Assembly: GCA_024195585.1 (NCBI GenBank)
Contig: SWBL01000289.1
Span: 1 to 64,000, forward strand
DNA length: 64,000 bases
Direction: 5' to 3'
DNA from: Aureobasidium sp. EXF-3400
Taxonomy: Eukaryota > Ascomycota > Dothideomycetes > Dothideales > Saccotheciaceae
The notes under the pieces are model-generated. The model searched no databases, had not been told where the DNA came from, and was given only the letters and a program-made list of their open reading frames with translations. Of the stretch, positions 10,374 to 21,877 are shown one piece after another. Each line of letters opens with the position of its first letter. Positions within the stretch are counted from its first letter, which is position 1. The translations under genes and the position numbers were made by a program.

Positions 10374-11561
10374 GAGGCAAATGAAATCAACCTGAGTTGT
10401 CCGCTAGTCCTCGGTCGAGCTCTTGCAGACCACATAGGTATAAGTATTGACGCAGTTACTCTGCTTACCGTGGCGAGTCGGATGATTGGAGAAATCTCGT
10501 CATGTTTATACATCCGAACAAGCATTCCTAGTTGATGCATGACGGTGGTAGTTGTGATCGACAGCATCCCTGACTTTGCCACATGTCAATGACTTCTGCT
10601 CATCATTAGCTTATTAGAATCTTTGTCGTTCCTTGTGACAGGCAGACAGGCTATGGATGAAACTTTAATTCGAGCATAACCTTTGCTTATCAAATCTCAG
10701 TCACAAACCGAAAGCGGTATGCTTGTGTAAAGCTGCATCGACAGCATCCATTGGAAGAAGATGGACTTACTATCGTGGCGGTTCAAGCGTGTGAGTCCCG
10801 ATGTATAAACTATACAACGACGATATCTGTATGCATATATCTAGTATGGCTTCTGTCAGTGATACTCATCGCTCGGTGACAATTCTCCAGTCTCAGGACA
10901 AAACTTTTGTGAGAAACTCAATCAGTCGTGATTCATTAAGGGAAGACAGTCTCTTAGTCAACGTGAATAGTTTGCTGACACTTTAGGTGCCGCGGTTGAT
11001 CTGATCGTCACGACAAATACCTTTGTGATCAGGTCGCAGAGGCATTTTGAACCTTTGTGTTTTTCGTTCTTATGGTTGGAATGAGATAGTCGTTTCGAGT
11101 AGCATGGTGAAGAAATGATACATACTTAACCCTGTGAGCCAAGATTGAACATCCGTCTCCCCGTAAACGGTGGGAAGCGGCATTCCAGCTCGCAGGATGT
11201 GCGCCCAGCTACTCAATCGTCTCGTGTCATGAACAAATTCGTGTGCAGAATTAGACATGATGATAGCGAGCGTCCTCGCGAAAGGCTATCTACATTACGA
11301 TATAATGGCGCGTGTGCTCGGAGGTAACAAAGCTCATGTTTATGGTGATATCTAGCTAAGGGGGCATGTCTTCACAACAGATGTCTATGACATATTCGGT
11401 ACTCTCTGCTCAGCCACGATCTCATGATACAGAGGACAATCTATGTCTCAAAAAGGACCCGTGTCGCCGCTTGCATCTTTCAATCATCCATATGAGCGGC
11501 AGACTTCGACCCAGTGTATAAAGCCCACCTAAGGATCTCGAAATCGAACATCACAATTCCA
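10374..11561. other. Gene-poor stretch
   Basis: Only short open frames occur here, mainly without ATG starts, and none is convincing. The left part must hold the promoter of the thaumatin-like gene. Confidence 0.45.
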
Positions 11562-11876
11562 ATGCTAGCACACGACGAGGCTCTAGCTAGCCATTGCGGC
11601 TCGGAGTCTGACGAGGAGGAATTCGTCGCGAGAAGTGTAAGAATGTTTCGAGTAAAGCTAGTTAGAGCACCTAGCGCATTCGGACAAGAGTCGTCCGTTG
11701 TACGTCTTTGTCGAGATCTCGAAGATGAGCTGAAGCTCATTCAAACACCAATACACGACTTCCAAGAGATAGATGGATATCTCAAAGACGTGCACAAGAT
11801 GATACAAGATCTTCTGCTAAGTCCGGCATTTAATAAGCTACCAGATTCTGTGTCTATCCAGAACAGTCAGGTATAA
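11562..11876 (+). CDS. Small acidic hypothetical protein
   Basis: A 104-codon frame starts at ATG 11562 and ends with TAA 11876. It has an acidic stretch (CGSESDEEEF) and a helical second half (RDLEDELKLIQ, DGYLKDVHKMIQDLL). The stop lies inside CAGGTATAAGT, which could be a splice donor. A TATAG 38 nt later would join in frame to about 40 more codons, so the gene may extend to near 12030. No family is recognised. Confidence 0.45.
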   Translation: MLAHDEALASHCGSESDEEEFVARSVRMFRVKLVRAPSAFGQESSVVRLCRDLEDELKLIQTPIHDFQEIDGYLKDVHKMIQDLLLSPAFNKLPDSVSIQNSQV

Positions 11877-13595
11877 GTCTTTGGCTTTCTTCATTCGTGT
11901 GTCTATAGCTGGATGGATCTGACAAAGGATATCAGCTTATTCCAAACGCCCCACGAGTCTCGTTTCCCTCCCTGAACCACAAAACCACGTGTCAAGACCT
12001 GAGAATGCTTACCAAGCTCCAAGCCTAGCTATCTGTATTCAGAATACTGAGCAATTATAAGAGAAGGATATTCTCAGAAGTATCGCCATGGTCGGTACGC
12101 TATCTATGGGAATTTTTCCAGCCAATAGCCATTGGATCGCCATCTGAAAGTTTTTATGACTCTGGAGTCACAATTTCGTGTGAAGCAGCAGGCGTGCTTT
12201 GAACAGACAAAGAAGGTTCGAGGATTGTACACATACCTATGTCGTTCGGAATGAGTATTGGCCTTGTGCTAAGGGCTGACGTTTCACACTGGTCAGAAAC
12301 AACTCGAGGTAAATGACATTGACATCGGATTGACACATCATCGCGATCGCCAAGAATTCTTCATTCAAAGACACGCAGTTGTTCTATAAGCATCTTTCTC
12401 TCTAGGCCCAAAAGGGTTTTGAAACTAGTCGATCCATCAAGTCGCCTCATTGTCCATCTAGTGCGTGTTGTGCATAAATCGGCATCTTTTGTGCGCCTGT
12501 GTGTCCCAATTAAACGTATTCCGCTATGTGACAGATATTTTGACTGACCGACACCTTCGTTTGCAATTCGGGTAGTTGTGACCATTGCATACGTCTCGAT
12601 GAGAAGTGTGGTGAGCATTCCAAAGTCCGCACATCGCTTCTATGTCGTGTGTACGTGCATCGTCCGCGAGACTGCACGAACGGGTACGCTTTCTCTCTGA
12701 TCGCTGTGGCAGAAGCATACTTAAGTTACCTTGCATATCCAATGAGTGAGCTCATCAGATGACCCCTAAAACACTGTCTAGTGCGAGGAATTGAGCAGGA
12801 TAGTAAACAGTGACTCGGAGGTGCAATGTGAGTACGAATACCACTCAAATCCTGACTTCTGAGAGGTTGTAGAGAATTAGTGAAGTCGCGATGTCTTATG
12901 GATCAGATCGCGTTCTTTAAAAGACTTGAGAACATCTATAAATAGTGTCTTGCTTTTGAGGATCAAGTGCTGAAGTGATCACCCCTTTGCGGCAAATATG
13001 ATGGTATAAGATGTTCCAACAGATATAACGTCACCAACACAGCATGATATCCCGCCTTCTCTCACAAGAGGACCGACCGAAGGACGGCATGCCTTGGCTG
13101 TAAGTAACAATATTCCTTGTGAAATCACGTGGGCTTCAATCTTTGGACCGGACCTTTCCGCCTTCTACAGTCTCGAGCACAACAGATCAATAGGATTAGA
13201 TCTTGACCCACTACATGTGAACAAACGGACTGTTACATCTCTTGAGCGCAAGTAACGCAGATTTAGTCCTGCTTCGCCTGATTCGCAACGCGGTCAATCA
13301 GAGTGTACGCGTCTTTACAACTCTTTGGCCAACCAGAGCGATTTTGGAACTGCCATCGAGTTGATTCAGAACGTCTTATCAAGTCGATTAAAAAATTGTG
13401 CCTACACAAAACAATGAGGACCACGATCGATGCATAGACATGCACAAGACTGAAACTCGCATTGTACGACTAAGCTATGCTTGAAAACCTGTCAACAACC
13501 TCATCGAGCGATGGAATTGTCTATTCTACAGTATCCAAGCACCAGAATAGGGTTACAGGCTTGCGGCACTCCTATATTTCCAACGGTGTACTAGA
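11877..13595. other. Gene-poor stretch
   Basis: No convincing coding region is seen. The first 150 bp may contain a second exon of the small acidic gene. Short frames at 12361-12742 (minus) begin with non-ATG codons and lack any motif. Confidence 0.4.
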
Positions 13596-13862
13596 TCACT
13601 CCACTGTCCCGGCGTCTGTCATCGCGCGCATGGATCCCAGGATTGCAGACGATCTCTTCTCCAAATCGAGCACACGACTCTCTAGACGCCGAAATCGTTC
13701 CTCGAGATACCCTGACTCTCGCACACCGCTTGTGCTCTCCATCGGCTTCCATCCATTTTTTAGCGCATGTGTGGACGCTCGAATCTTCTGCCTTTTTTTG
13801 AGAAGATCTTTGGGATCTTGCAGCCGTACATTGGGACCTGAAGTTGGTGATGGTTTGTTCAT
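13596..13862 (-). CDS. Small basic coiled-coil hypothetical protein
   Basis: An 88-codon frame runs from ATG 13862 in a good context (AACCATGA) to 13596. The N-terminus is basic (LLKKRQKIRAST), and RFRRLESRVLDLEKRSSAIL has a heptad pattern typical of a coiled coil. The opposite strand is also open, so this is a tentative gene. No family is recognised. Confidence 0.4.
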   Translation of the reverse strand: MNKPSPTSGPNVRLQDPKDLLKKRQKIRASTHALKNGWKPMESTSGVRESGYLEERFRRLESRVLDLEKRSSAILGSMRAMTDAGTVE

Positions 13863-15445
13863 GGTTGACCTGACAAGTATTCTCGCGCCACTTCGACGTA
13901 GAATGTTGGCTGATAAAGCACAGGCAAGCGATTTGACTAGTTGAGATTGTAGAACAGAAAGTCCGGGAACGGCACTGTCGCAGCAAGTATGCTGCTTAAA
14001 TGCTAGACAAGGCTAAGCTCAGTCCTCATTCTTTCTGTATTCACTCGTATGGACGCAAATAACCGAAGCACGTCTCGTCGCAAGCAGAAGCCACGATGTC
14101 TGCGCTGGCTATTATTGGTGGCACGATAATTAGCGGTTTTCTCCGGAAGTCTACTGGAGCAACAGAACGCACGCATTCTGAATTTAATTACGGTACCGTT
14201 ACGCGAATGTACTGTAATTTCTGCTTTCGTCTGATATGCATGATCATGCGCAAAAGTCAACCAATATCATGGGCTATCATTCGACAGAGAAGAGAGTCTA
14301 GCTCCCCGTTTTGATGCGTTATATATAGCAACCTAGGATGCAGATGATGGACGCGATCTTTACAAGTGTTTGCGTGTTTATGGTGTCGCTTTGCGAAAGA
14401 AGTTGACGCAAGGGCCACCATGCGATACGACTGCGCTGTCGCTTCGAAACCATATGGCTACGTTACATATCGTATTTGGCTTAGTTTAAGCGTCCGCAAT
14501 AACGCCTCCTCTATGATATTTACATCAGTGAATGCCTGTGTTTGACTTATCGGGATCTACATGAGGTGACATACTGGGGTTCTTCTTCACTTAGTGAAGC
14601 TTTATGATCTATATACGTCATAGGTCATATCCCTGGTGGGTGGATGTCATAGTCGAACAAGCGACAACATTGGTTCGACATCACTCGTGATGCGAACATA
14701 TCGTTCCCTTGTGATTCTCAAACCTCGATCCTTCTAGTGTTGAAGCTGATGCTCACCGTGCAAGATTTTACCTGTCAGTGTGACACATCGGGTGACAAGC
14801 GCTGATACAATTACAAGGTAGCAGGAAAAGGCATGTAAGTCATGGCAGATACGCTACGCTGCAGCGAGCTCTGCTGCGAATGCCCTACACCATGCTTTCA
14901 TTCGAAATCTTGTGCCCGCAGTAGATCCTGCTGAATGTATCAGTCTGTGCAGGGTCATTGCCAATGCACACAAATCACCGCCGAAGTATGGAAATGTTTC
15001 GTGCTCGACCCTCATTATTGCTGGTGAGGAGGACAGACTATTTAGCTGATGATATTGAGCGTTGTGATCTGTATTCTGGCGTCAAATTTTATGCTTTCAG
15101 ACGAAGTTAATGACGCCTGAAGATCCTTGTTCGATCTGCAATCACATGCACACTCTCGCACTCACGTAAGCTCTCTGCGAGTCTGCATCAAAGTGTCTGT
15201 GAATTCGATGACCAAACATAAGATCAGTTATAGAGCAGACTCAGATTACGGTACGTAAGGATCACCATCGCGATGCGTGGGGAAATGGAAAATTCCGATG
15301 GTATCTATAATCGAAGCGCTACTTGTGGTCCAAGTCACTGTCAGCCTTCGATCAGATTCCAGACATCTTAAACCGCGGAAGCCAAACATTTTCAACCCAT
15401 TATCAAAAGACCTCATTCGCTCCTTCGCACTAGCGCAAGCGCAAT
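13863..15445. other. Gene-poor stretch upstream of the giant orphan gene
   Basis: No coding region can be supported. Stop codons are frequent in all frames. The right end must contain the promoter and leader of the gene starting at 15446. Confidence 0.45.
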
Positions 15446-18400
15446 ATGGATAACCTGTCAGCAGAGCTCAAAGAAAAGCGAAAGAATGGAGGTACAAAAG
15501 CAGTGATAGATCATCTGGAAAGTTTCTTGAAGCTGAATGGCAACGTCGAGAAACCTAAACTCGAGGCCGCAGTCATGAGGTTCATCATATCTGAACAAGA
15601 CGAGCTGGAGTACTGTGCTATGCAGATCGAGGAATGTCTAAGGAGAAACAAGATACCTGTGGATAATGTGAACAAAATCTTGGCGCAAGCTCGTCGTAGA
15701 GGAGCAGCTTTGGAAACCATCAAGCAAAGGTGGGGCTATGAAAACATTGTTCTTTATGGATGGCATGAAAAAGGCGTACATTTCCTCGAAGATCTAGCTA
15801 ACATCGCTCGGAGAAAAACGTTGGAAGATGCCTTTAAACTGTTCAATCGCGTCATCCTCGAGTCCAGAGACTATGGTCATTGGGGGCGTGAAGGTCATTG
15901 TCCCGAACAGCCAATCGAGCAAGCTCACCTGACGAAAGTCCTTAAACATTTAATCGAGCCTGGGAAAAGAAAGAACGATAAAGCCAGGATGACGTCGAAG
16001 TCTCAGAGCGAGTCATCAATAGTCCCACTCGGGCAAGATGAGTTGGAGAGTAAGCGACATAGGGTGGATAGCAATGGCCTGATCATCGCAAGCAGCGCGC
16101 ATAGTCAAGCCCGATCCAACAGAGACGACTCACCCCAGCACGCAAGCATGATGGGCTCGGAAGAGACGATGTCACAAACCAGAGACATAGATTGCACATT
16201 GCAAGACTTGGATTCCAATGTGGATCACCGCCTGGAGAGTGTGTTTGATACCCCGACAGAAGCTTCATCTGGATTCAGTCCGCACAGCTACTACACAAGA
16301 AGTGGCGTCGACTTGACGAACTTTGAGGGCGAGGCAGGCGGCCAAATCGACATAGAGCAGACGAAGACTGACAGGCCGAATTGGCAAGCTACAGATCAAA
16401 GGGACTCAACTCGAAGCGATAGCTCTCTCAGAGACCTCATTTGCGAAAAATTTGACATCTTGCACAGGGGGATGCTTGAGAACACAGTGAAAGTAAGAGC
16501 GATCGCCAATAAAGCCCGACAGGTATCGTGCATTGCTGAACTGAATATCTATAGACCACGGAAAGTCAGCAAGACTTCGCGGCGAAGATCATCGCCGCTT
16601 TCCGGGACCTAGCTTCCGAGAGTAGATCAACTGCAGAGGCGGCTCAAAGCACACATTCTGTGGACCAAAATACTCGACTCATGCACGCATTAGAAAAGAA
16701 GCTAGCGGAAAGATCATGTAAGTGCGAGAATATGCTCACTCCGCAGATGCAAGAGGGCGTCATCTCCGGCCTCTATGAGGGCTTGTCCAGCCAGCTGGTA
16801 CAACTAAAAGAAGAACTTGAGTTTACAAGATCTAGCATAACTCAAAGACTCACGCATCAGGTACCTGATCTCGATAAAGATTTGGCTGGAGAAATCAGAG
16901 CACAAACACAAAAGGATCTCGACATTTTGTACAAAGCAACAAACAACCACTTGGAACAACTTTACAGAGAATCCCGAGATTGTATAGCACATGCTGGTAT
17001 GACCATAGCTGATGGACTCAAAGCCATCTCTGCCGTGGGTTTGACTATCACGAATAATCTCTCGACCACCTTGAAGAAGCATATGGAAGAAACGGCTCAC
17101 AGTCAGAGAAGAGAATACGAAAAAACAGCCATTCAGGTCAGTGGTTGAAGCTTACATCTTCCGAGCACCGCATACTGATGGACGAACACAGATGAAGCAT
17201 GAATGTAGCGTGAAAAGCCGTGAAATTCATGAGCAGCAAACAGTCCTGATCGAATCTCAGACCAAAGCGATCGTGTCTACAATGTCGACCATACAAAACT
17301 CTGTTATCAGCATGCATGAAGAAATGCAGGCGCTTCGAAGAGATTTCGAGACTCACCGGGGCGTCTTCGCCAAGTCAAAGATTATAGATACCTCGAACCA
17401 TACGCTGGATGACGGAGAAGACTTAGAAGATAAAGACAAGGGTCTCGAAGTTTCCAAACGATATCATCACGATGGAAGCACGGCAGAGTCACCTGAGATC
17501 ATCCACGTTCAGTTCTCCGCCCCGGATCTAGCTTGCAATGCTCCTCTACAGCGTCGGAGCTCTGATTGCAACGGAAGCGTGGCATCGAGCCTGCCCCAAA
17601 ATCCTGACCACGGTCATGATAAAGCACAAGTGGCGAGGTCGTGGGTGATTAGGCGGAAAGACATGATAGCTTCAAGCCACGAGAGAGCTCGAACGGGCGA
17701 TATAAGCGAGCTCGGAATCATCCGACTGGAGTCATCGATCGATAGGTCCGAGCAAGTGTTGAAGGAAGGTCTGTCGAATGAAGAACCTCCCGTCCTGACA
17801 TTAGATCTAGAGACAGCTTCGATCTTTGTTCCAATGTCAGGGTACCTCTGGACTGGAAACCAACCTGCATCCGACCAGATTTCAGTACAAGATACAGCTG
17901 ATAGCTCAACATACATTGCAGTTGAGAGTGCTCCAGTTGACTTCAAACATGCTAATCAGAGTGTCGAGAGCATGAAAGCGGAAGGTGTCTCCGCATCGGC
18001 GGTAGTCACCAAACTTCGACAAAGTCAGCAAGCGGGCCACATCCGTATGCTGAATAACGTCGCAATATGTTCTGAACGGGAGCTACCGGAGCTTGTGAGT
18101 GCAAGTGAGGCGGTGCAGGCAGATGTCGTGGAAAGTTTACCTCCTCATGATGCCAGTGCAGCTCTCGAAACAGAAATTCTGGAATCACAGCCTATGCTTT
18201 CCTCAGGCAGGGATAACATGTTCCTGGGAAGTCCTTTGACCAGTTTCAGCCCCACGTCATCTTGGAAGAATGAAGCCATGACGGTGCTACTTGAAACCGG
18301 TGATGCCAACAGTGCAGACAAAACCAATGTGTTAAACATGAGTTCCCAACGGTCTCAAGAACCGATCCAGAGCAGCGAGGATGCGGACGACAAAGCCCGT

Positions 18401-20740
18401 CCCGAGAGCAGTGGAAAAAGTGGCATCATAGATACAGACAGTGAGGCTTCTATCCTCAGTAACGGTGCTACATCAGGTGTCTTATCGGAATCGACGGCTG
18501 GAACAGAGAAGCCTAGAGACGGGTTTACGTTCGGAGAGAAGCTTATGGCTGGTGCAGAGAGTTGCGCTTGGACAGAAGATCCAGATGTGATTCCTAGCGA
18601 ATCAACGAGAGAAAAGACAAATGCGACACTGGAATTCTCTGAAGCGAATGATACAAACCCAAAGCAGCCTGTATACGAGATAGCAAAGCCAGGCCACGTT
18701 AGGAGCGGTGAGGTTCCGGCTTCTGAGCAACATCACATAGATCAGATGGCTTTTCAAGACAACGAACACGACCACCGCTCCGATTTTGCTGACACTGGCG
18801 CCACCGAAAGCTCTAGTGCAGTGGCTGATAAGATCAATAGATCTTGGCAGAGTAATCGACGAACCAGCCAAGCGACAGAAGATTCCAGATTTAATCCAGG
18901 GGAAACGCCCATCACGACACTACCTCAGCCGGAAGGTCTCGGTCAAGAGGTGAAAGGGAATGATGACCTGGAAAGCCCCTGTGTAGGACTCGTGAGAGGT
19001 GAACCCATGATCACATCTACAACCTGTCCTTTAGTCCTGAACGAAGACACGGAAGCAGTCAATATCAATCGCTCCTTGGGCTCTCCTATGACTGACCAGA
19101 ATTTGAGTGAGAGCCTGGATCATGTTTCTAAACAGATTGGCCCTAAGCATAATCCTGCCGGTGCGTCAGTAGATCAGCCTCGACTATTGACACGTGGTTC
19201 GTCACAGCTGGGTATCTCGCTCTCAGCACCCTTCCCGAGTTCAGTTTGGATACCTCCAACGTCAGAGGACCATGAATCATGCGAGCAGAGCTTGACACAA
19301 GGAAGATATGCCGATGCATCTTCCTTAAAACGCTTTGATAGATCTAAATCGGATGCTTTCAGTCCTCTATTGGACAAATCAAGCTTGGATCAGCCGATAT
19401 CGTCGCTACCTGGTGACAGTCGTGGCCGAAAAAGACCCAGAACGATGTCTGACGAGGGCTACAAGAACAAGCTCCCAAAAATCCAAGGTGGTATGGAGGC
19501 AGAACCGATGATCAGGTCTCCTGACGACGGTGGGGAGAGTGGAAGTGCTGCAGTGTTTTCCGGACCCTTCACGTTCTCTTCATGGAACGACATCCCTGCG
19601 TCTTTCCAGAACGAAACGTCGTTCGGTTTTGACGAGCAAGGATCGAATCCTGTAGGCAGCAGGAGAGACGTGGACAACCGACACCACTCGATGAAGCCCG
19701 TGGTTTTGCCCGGCGGCAGAACGCTGGACAAGGACAAGCCGACACAATCCACATCTGAGCCGAATCCTTTGACACAAGATGTTACGGTACCTCATGCACA
19801 AACTAGAGCTTTGAACACAAGTTCAACCTCGATGGCCCACGACACCGATCGAGAAATCACCAGGTGTGAGGGTCCAAGCTCAAGGCAGCCTGCATCTTCG
19901 ACACTAGAAGAGGTCCGTGGTCTAAAGAGACCAAGAGATGTGTTTGACGATGGTAAGATGTACATGAGTAAACGGCCTAGATCCAAATCAGATTTCGAGG
20001 GAAACGGCGGTGAAAATGGTCCACTGCGAGATGTGCCAGATTTAGACATCGATCGGTGTGAGAGGAACACGAAGTCAGGTGGCGTCGAAGCGATGAATTC
20101 GTCTTCGCCTCCCAACTGGAATCCGGAAATCCTGAGAAGCCGTGGATCAGACCTAGAGGGGGTTGGAGGAGAACCAAGCAAGCTTGGTGAGATGACCTTA
20201 GTGTCTGCAAACGGCGGCTGGAAAGTCTTGGTTGAAAGGAACAAACTCGAAAGAGAGAGGACGAAGTTGCGCACTCAAAACGTAAGGAACACACTACAGC
20301 GTAGTAGAAGAGAGACAAAGACACGGATTACTAGCGTGTTTCCCAAAGACTTGAATGTCAACCCGTCAGATGGGCACTCAACGAGCCTCGAGGAGGGAGG
20401 GACTTCCGAAACCACACGCTGGTTCACAGCCGTTTATGGAGAACATGATGATTTACAATCCAGCAGCCAAGTAGAGAGCAAACAGCCATTGGATCACGAC
20501 CTCGATGGAGCGCAAAGTAATGACCTGGCTAAAGCTGACGTTTCCAGAGCCGAACCAACACTCGAACACATCACCAACTCAGGCCAGAAGTCTGCGTCTC
20601 GTAGTCCTGCTGTCCCAGTACTAAGCTCCGACGGCTACGATGAGGATTTCCAGCAGGAAGTTGGTTCAGGCACTAGTGAGATTGTCGAGTATGTGGTCAT
20701 TGACAACTTTAGTCAGACGGTGCCGGAGCTAGAACCATGA
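15446..20740 (+). CDS. Giant, mostly disordered orphan protein (1725 aa, three exons)
   Basis: Exons 15446-16492, 16555-17136 and 17192-20740 join in phase 0 across introns of 62 nt (GTAAGA...TATAG) and 55 nt (GTCAGT...ACACAG). Residues 1-170 look folded and helical (GYENIVLYGWHEKGVHFLED). Exon 2 and the start of exon 3 are strongly helical and may form a coiled coil. From about residue 580 onward the protein is Ser/Glu/Asp-rich and probably disordered. Two related basic motifs near the C-terminus (RGRKRPRTMSDEG and RGLKRPRDVFDDG, about 160 residues apart) look like nuclear localisation signals and an internal duplication. No enzyme domain is visible. A nuclear scaffold or regulator is possible, but this is inference. 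Confidence 0.8.
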
Positions 20741-21063
20741 TATAGCTCAGACATTGCCTTGCTACCAACCTTCTGTTCTTAGCAAGTGTCAGAGTGTGTA
20801 CTGATACAACGCTTTAGGGTGCGCAAATTCTTTTGATCAAGTCGGCAAAGAAGGATCCAGATTGTTGTCTCCTGTAGAAGTCTCATGCTTACGACACGCC
20901 TACCTTCACGATTAGAGCACACCATGACACTGTGAACAAAGACCTGATTGCTATATACAGTCAATACGAGAAGGATTACCTGCACAGACAGTCTCGAATA
21001 ATGGACAAGGATGAGCGATGTGCTACTAAGATACATAACAAACTAAGCTTTCTAAGTTCTGAA
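20741..21063. other. Convergent spacer
   Basis: This short spacer lies between two converging genes and probably holds both polyadenylation regions. No gene is seen. Confidence 0.5.
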
Positions 21064-21603
21064 TCATCCTGCCTTGAGTGGTCTCGAGCGCTCATCGCAG
21101 GGTTCGAATATAGTTCCTTCATGCTTCCATTGATTCGCATGCTTCAAGTGATTTGCATGCTTCACTTGATTTATCTTCTGTGAGACCTCTGAAAGCATTG
21201 CCTTCAGAAGTTCACACTGGCGCTGCCAGTATTGCTCGGGGTTGTTGTTGATCCTGACTCGCTCTAAATGTTCCTTTGCACTACATACATGGTTGTACAA
21301 TTCGAGCGCCTCGGTCTGCGGGTCTATCGGCTTTTCATGTGGCGAAAAGCGCGTGCGCATTCTTTCTAGGCTTCTAGTTGCGTGGCTGATGTAGGAATTG
21401 AATTTCGAGTCTGTAAGGCTAGTGATTTCCACATCGTCCATGTTGTGCGCCAACCACTTGAGAACATCCAGAGATTCCCTGATCTTCGTGTCCGTTCTGA
21501 AAGCGATGAGGTCGTCTGTGTTCCGAATCATGGATCTTTTGGCAGCCATAATGTTGACAGCTTTCCCATTGAACTGGATAACCGTATACAAGTATGCGAG
21601 CAT
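21064..21603 (-). CDS. Orphan helical protein (179 aa)
   Basis: ATG 21603 starts a single-exon frame of 179 codons. The sequence is charged and largely helical (ISHATRSLERMRTRF, NHVCSAKEHLERVRI), with a short repeat near the C-terminus (KHANHLKHANQWKHE) encoded by a small tandem DNA repeat around 21125-21170. There is no signal peptide, and no family is recognised. It lies just downstream of the RING-patatin gene on the same strand, about 270 bp from it. Confidence 0.6.
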   Translation of the reverse strand: MLAYLYTVIQFNGKAVNIMAAKRSMIRNTDDLIAFRTDTKIRESLDVLKWLAHNMDDVEITSLTDSKFNSYISHATRSLERMRTRFSPHEKPIDPQTEALELYNHVCSAKEHLERVRINNNPEQYWQRQCELLKAMLSEVSQKINQVKHANHLKHANQWKHEGTIFEPCDERSRPLKAG

Positions 21604-21877
21604 GACGTGTAGTATTACAAACGAATTTGTCTGAACCTTACTTGATAGGACAGCTTATGTTCTTTGTTGACAGCTAATTACCATGAAGATGTTCGGGGCC
21701 CGAGAAAGGTACAGCGGCTCGGCACCGACTCCAGTCACGGGCGTCGTGCTTTCATTACTATGCAGGGTTATCGAAGATTACAGCCTGTGGTGTCACATAT
21801 GATTCATTGTGTGAAAATGTCAGGCCAAGAAGCCTGCTCTTGAACATAGTTGTCTCTACCGACTCAATAAGGAGTTT
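21604..21877. other. Spacer between tandem minus-strand genes
   Basis: About 270 bp without a supported gene. It should contain the 3' end of the patatin gene and the promoter of the 179-residue orphan. Confidence 0.5.

Noticed and set aside
16523..16554. A 32-nt intron in the giant gene.
   Set aside because: A better donor (GTAAGA at 16493) gives a normal 62-nt intron in the same phase with the same acceptor.
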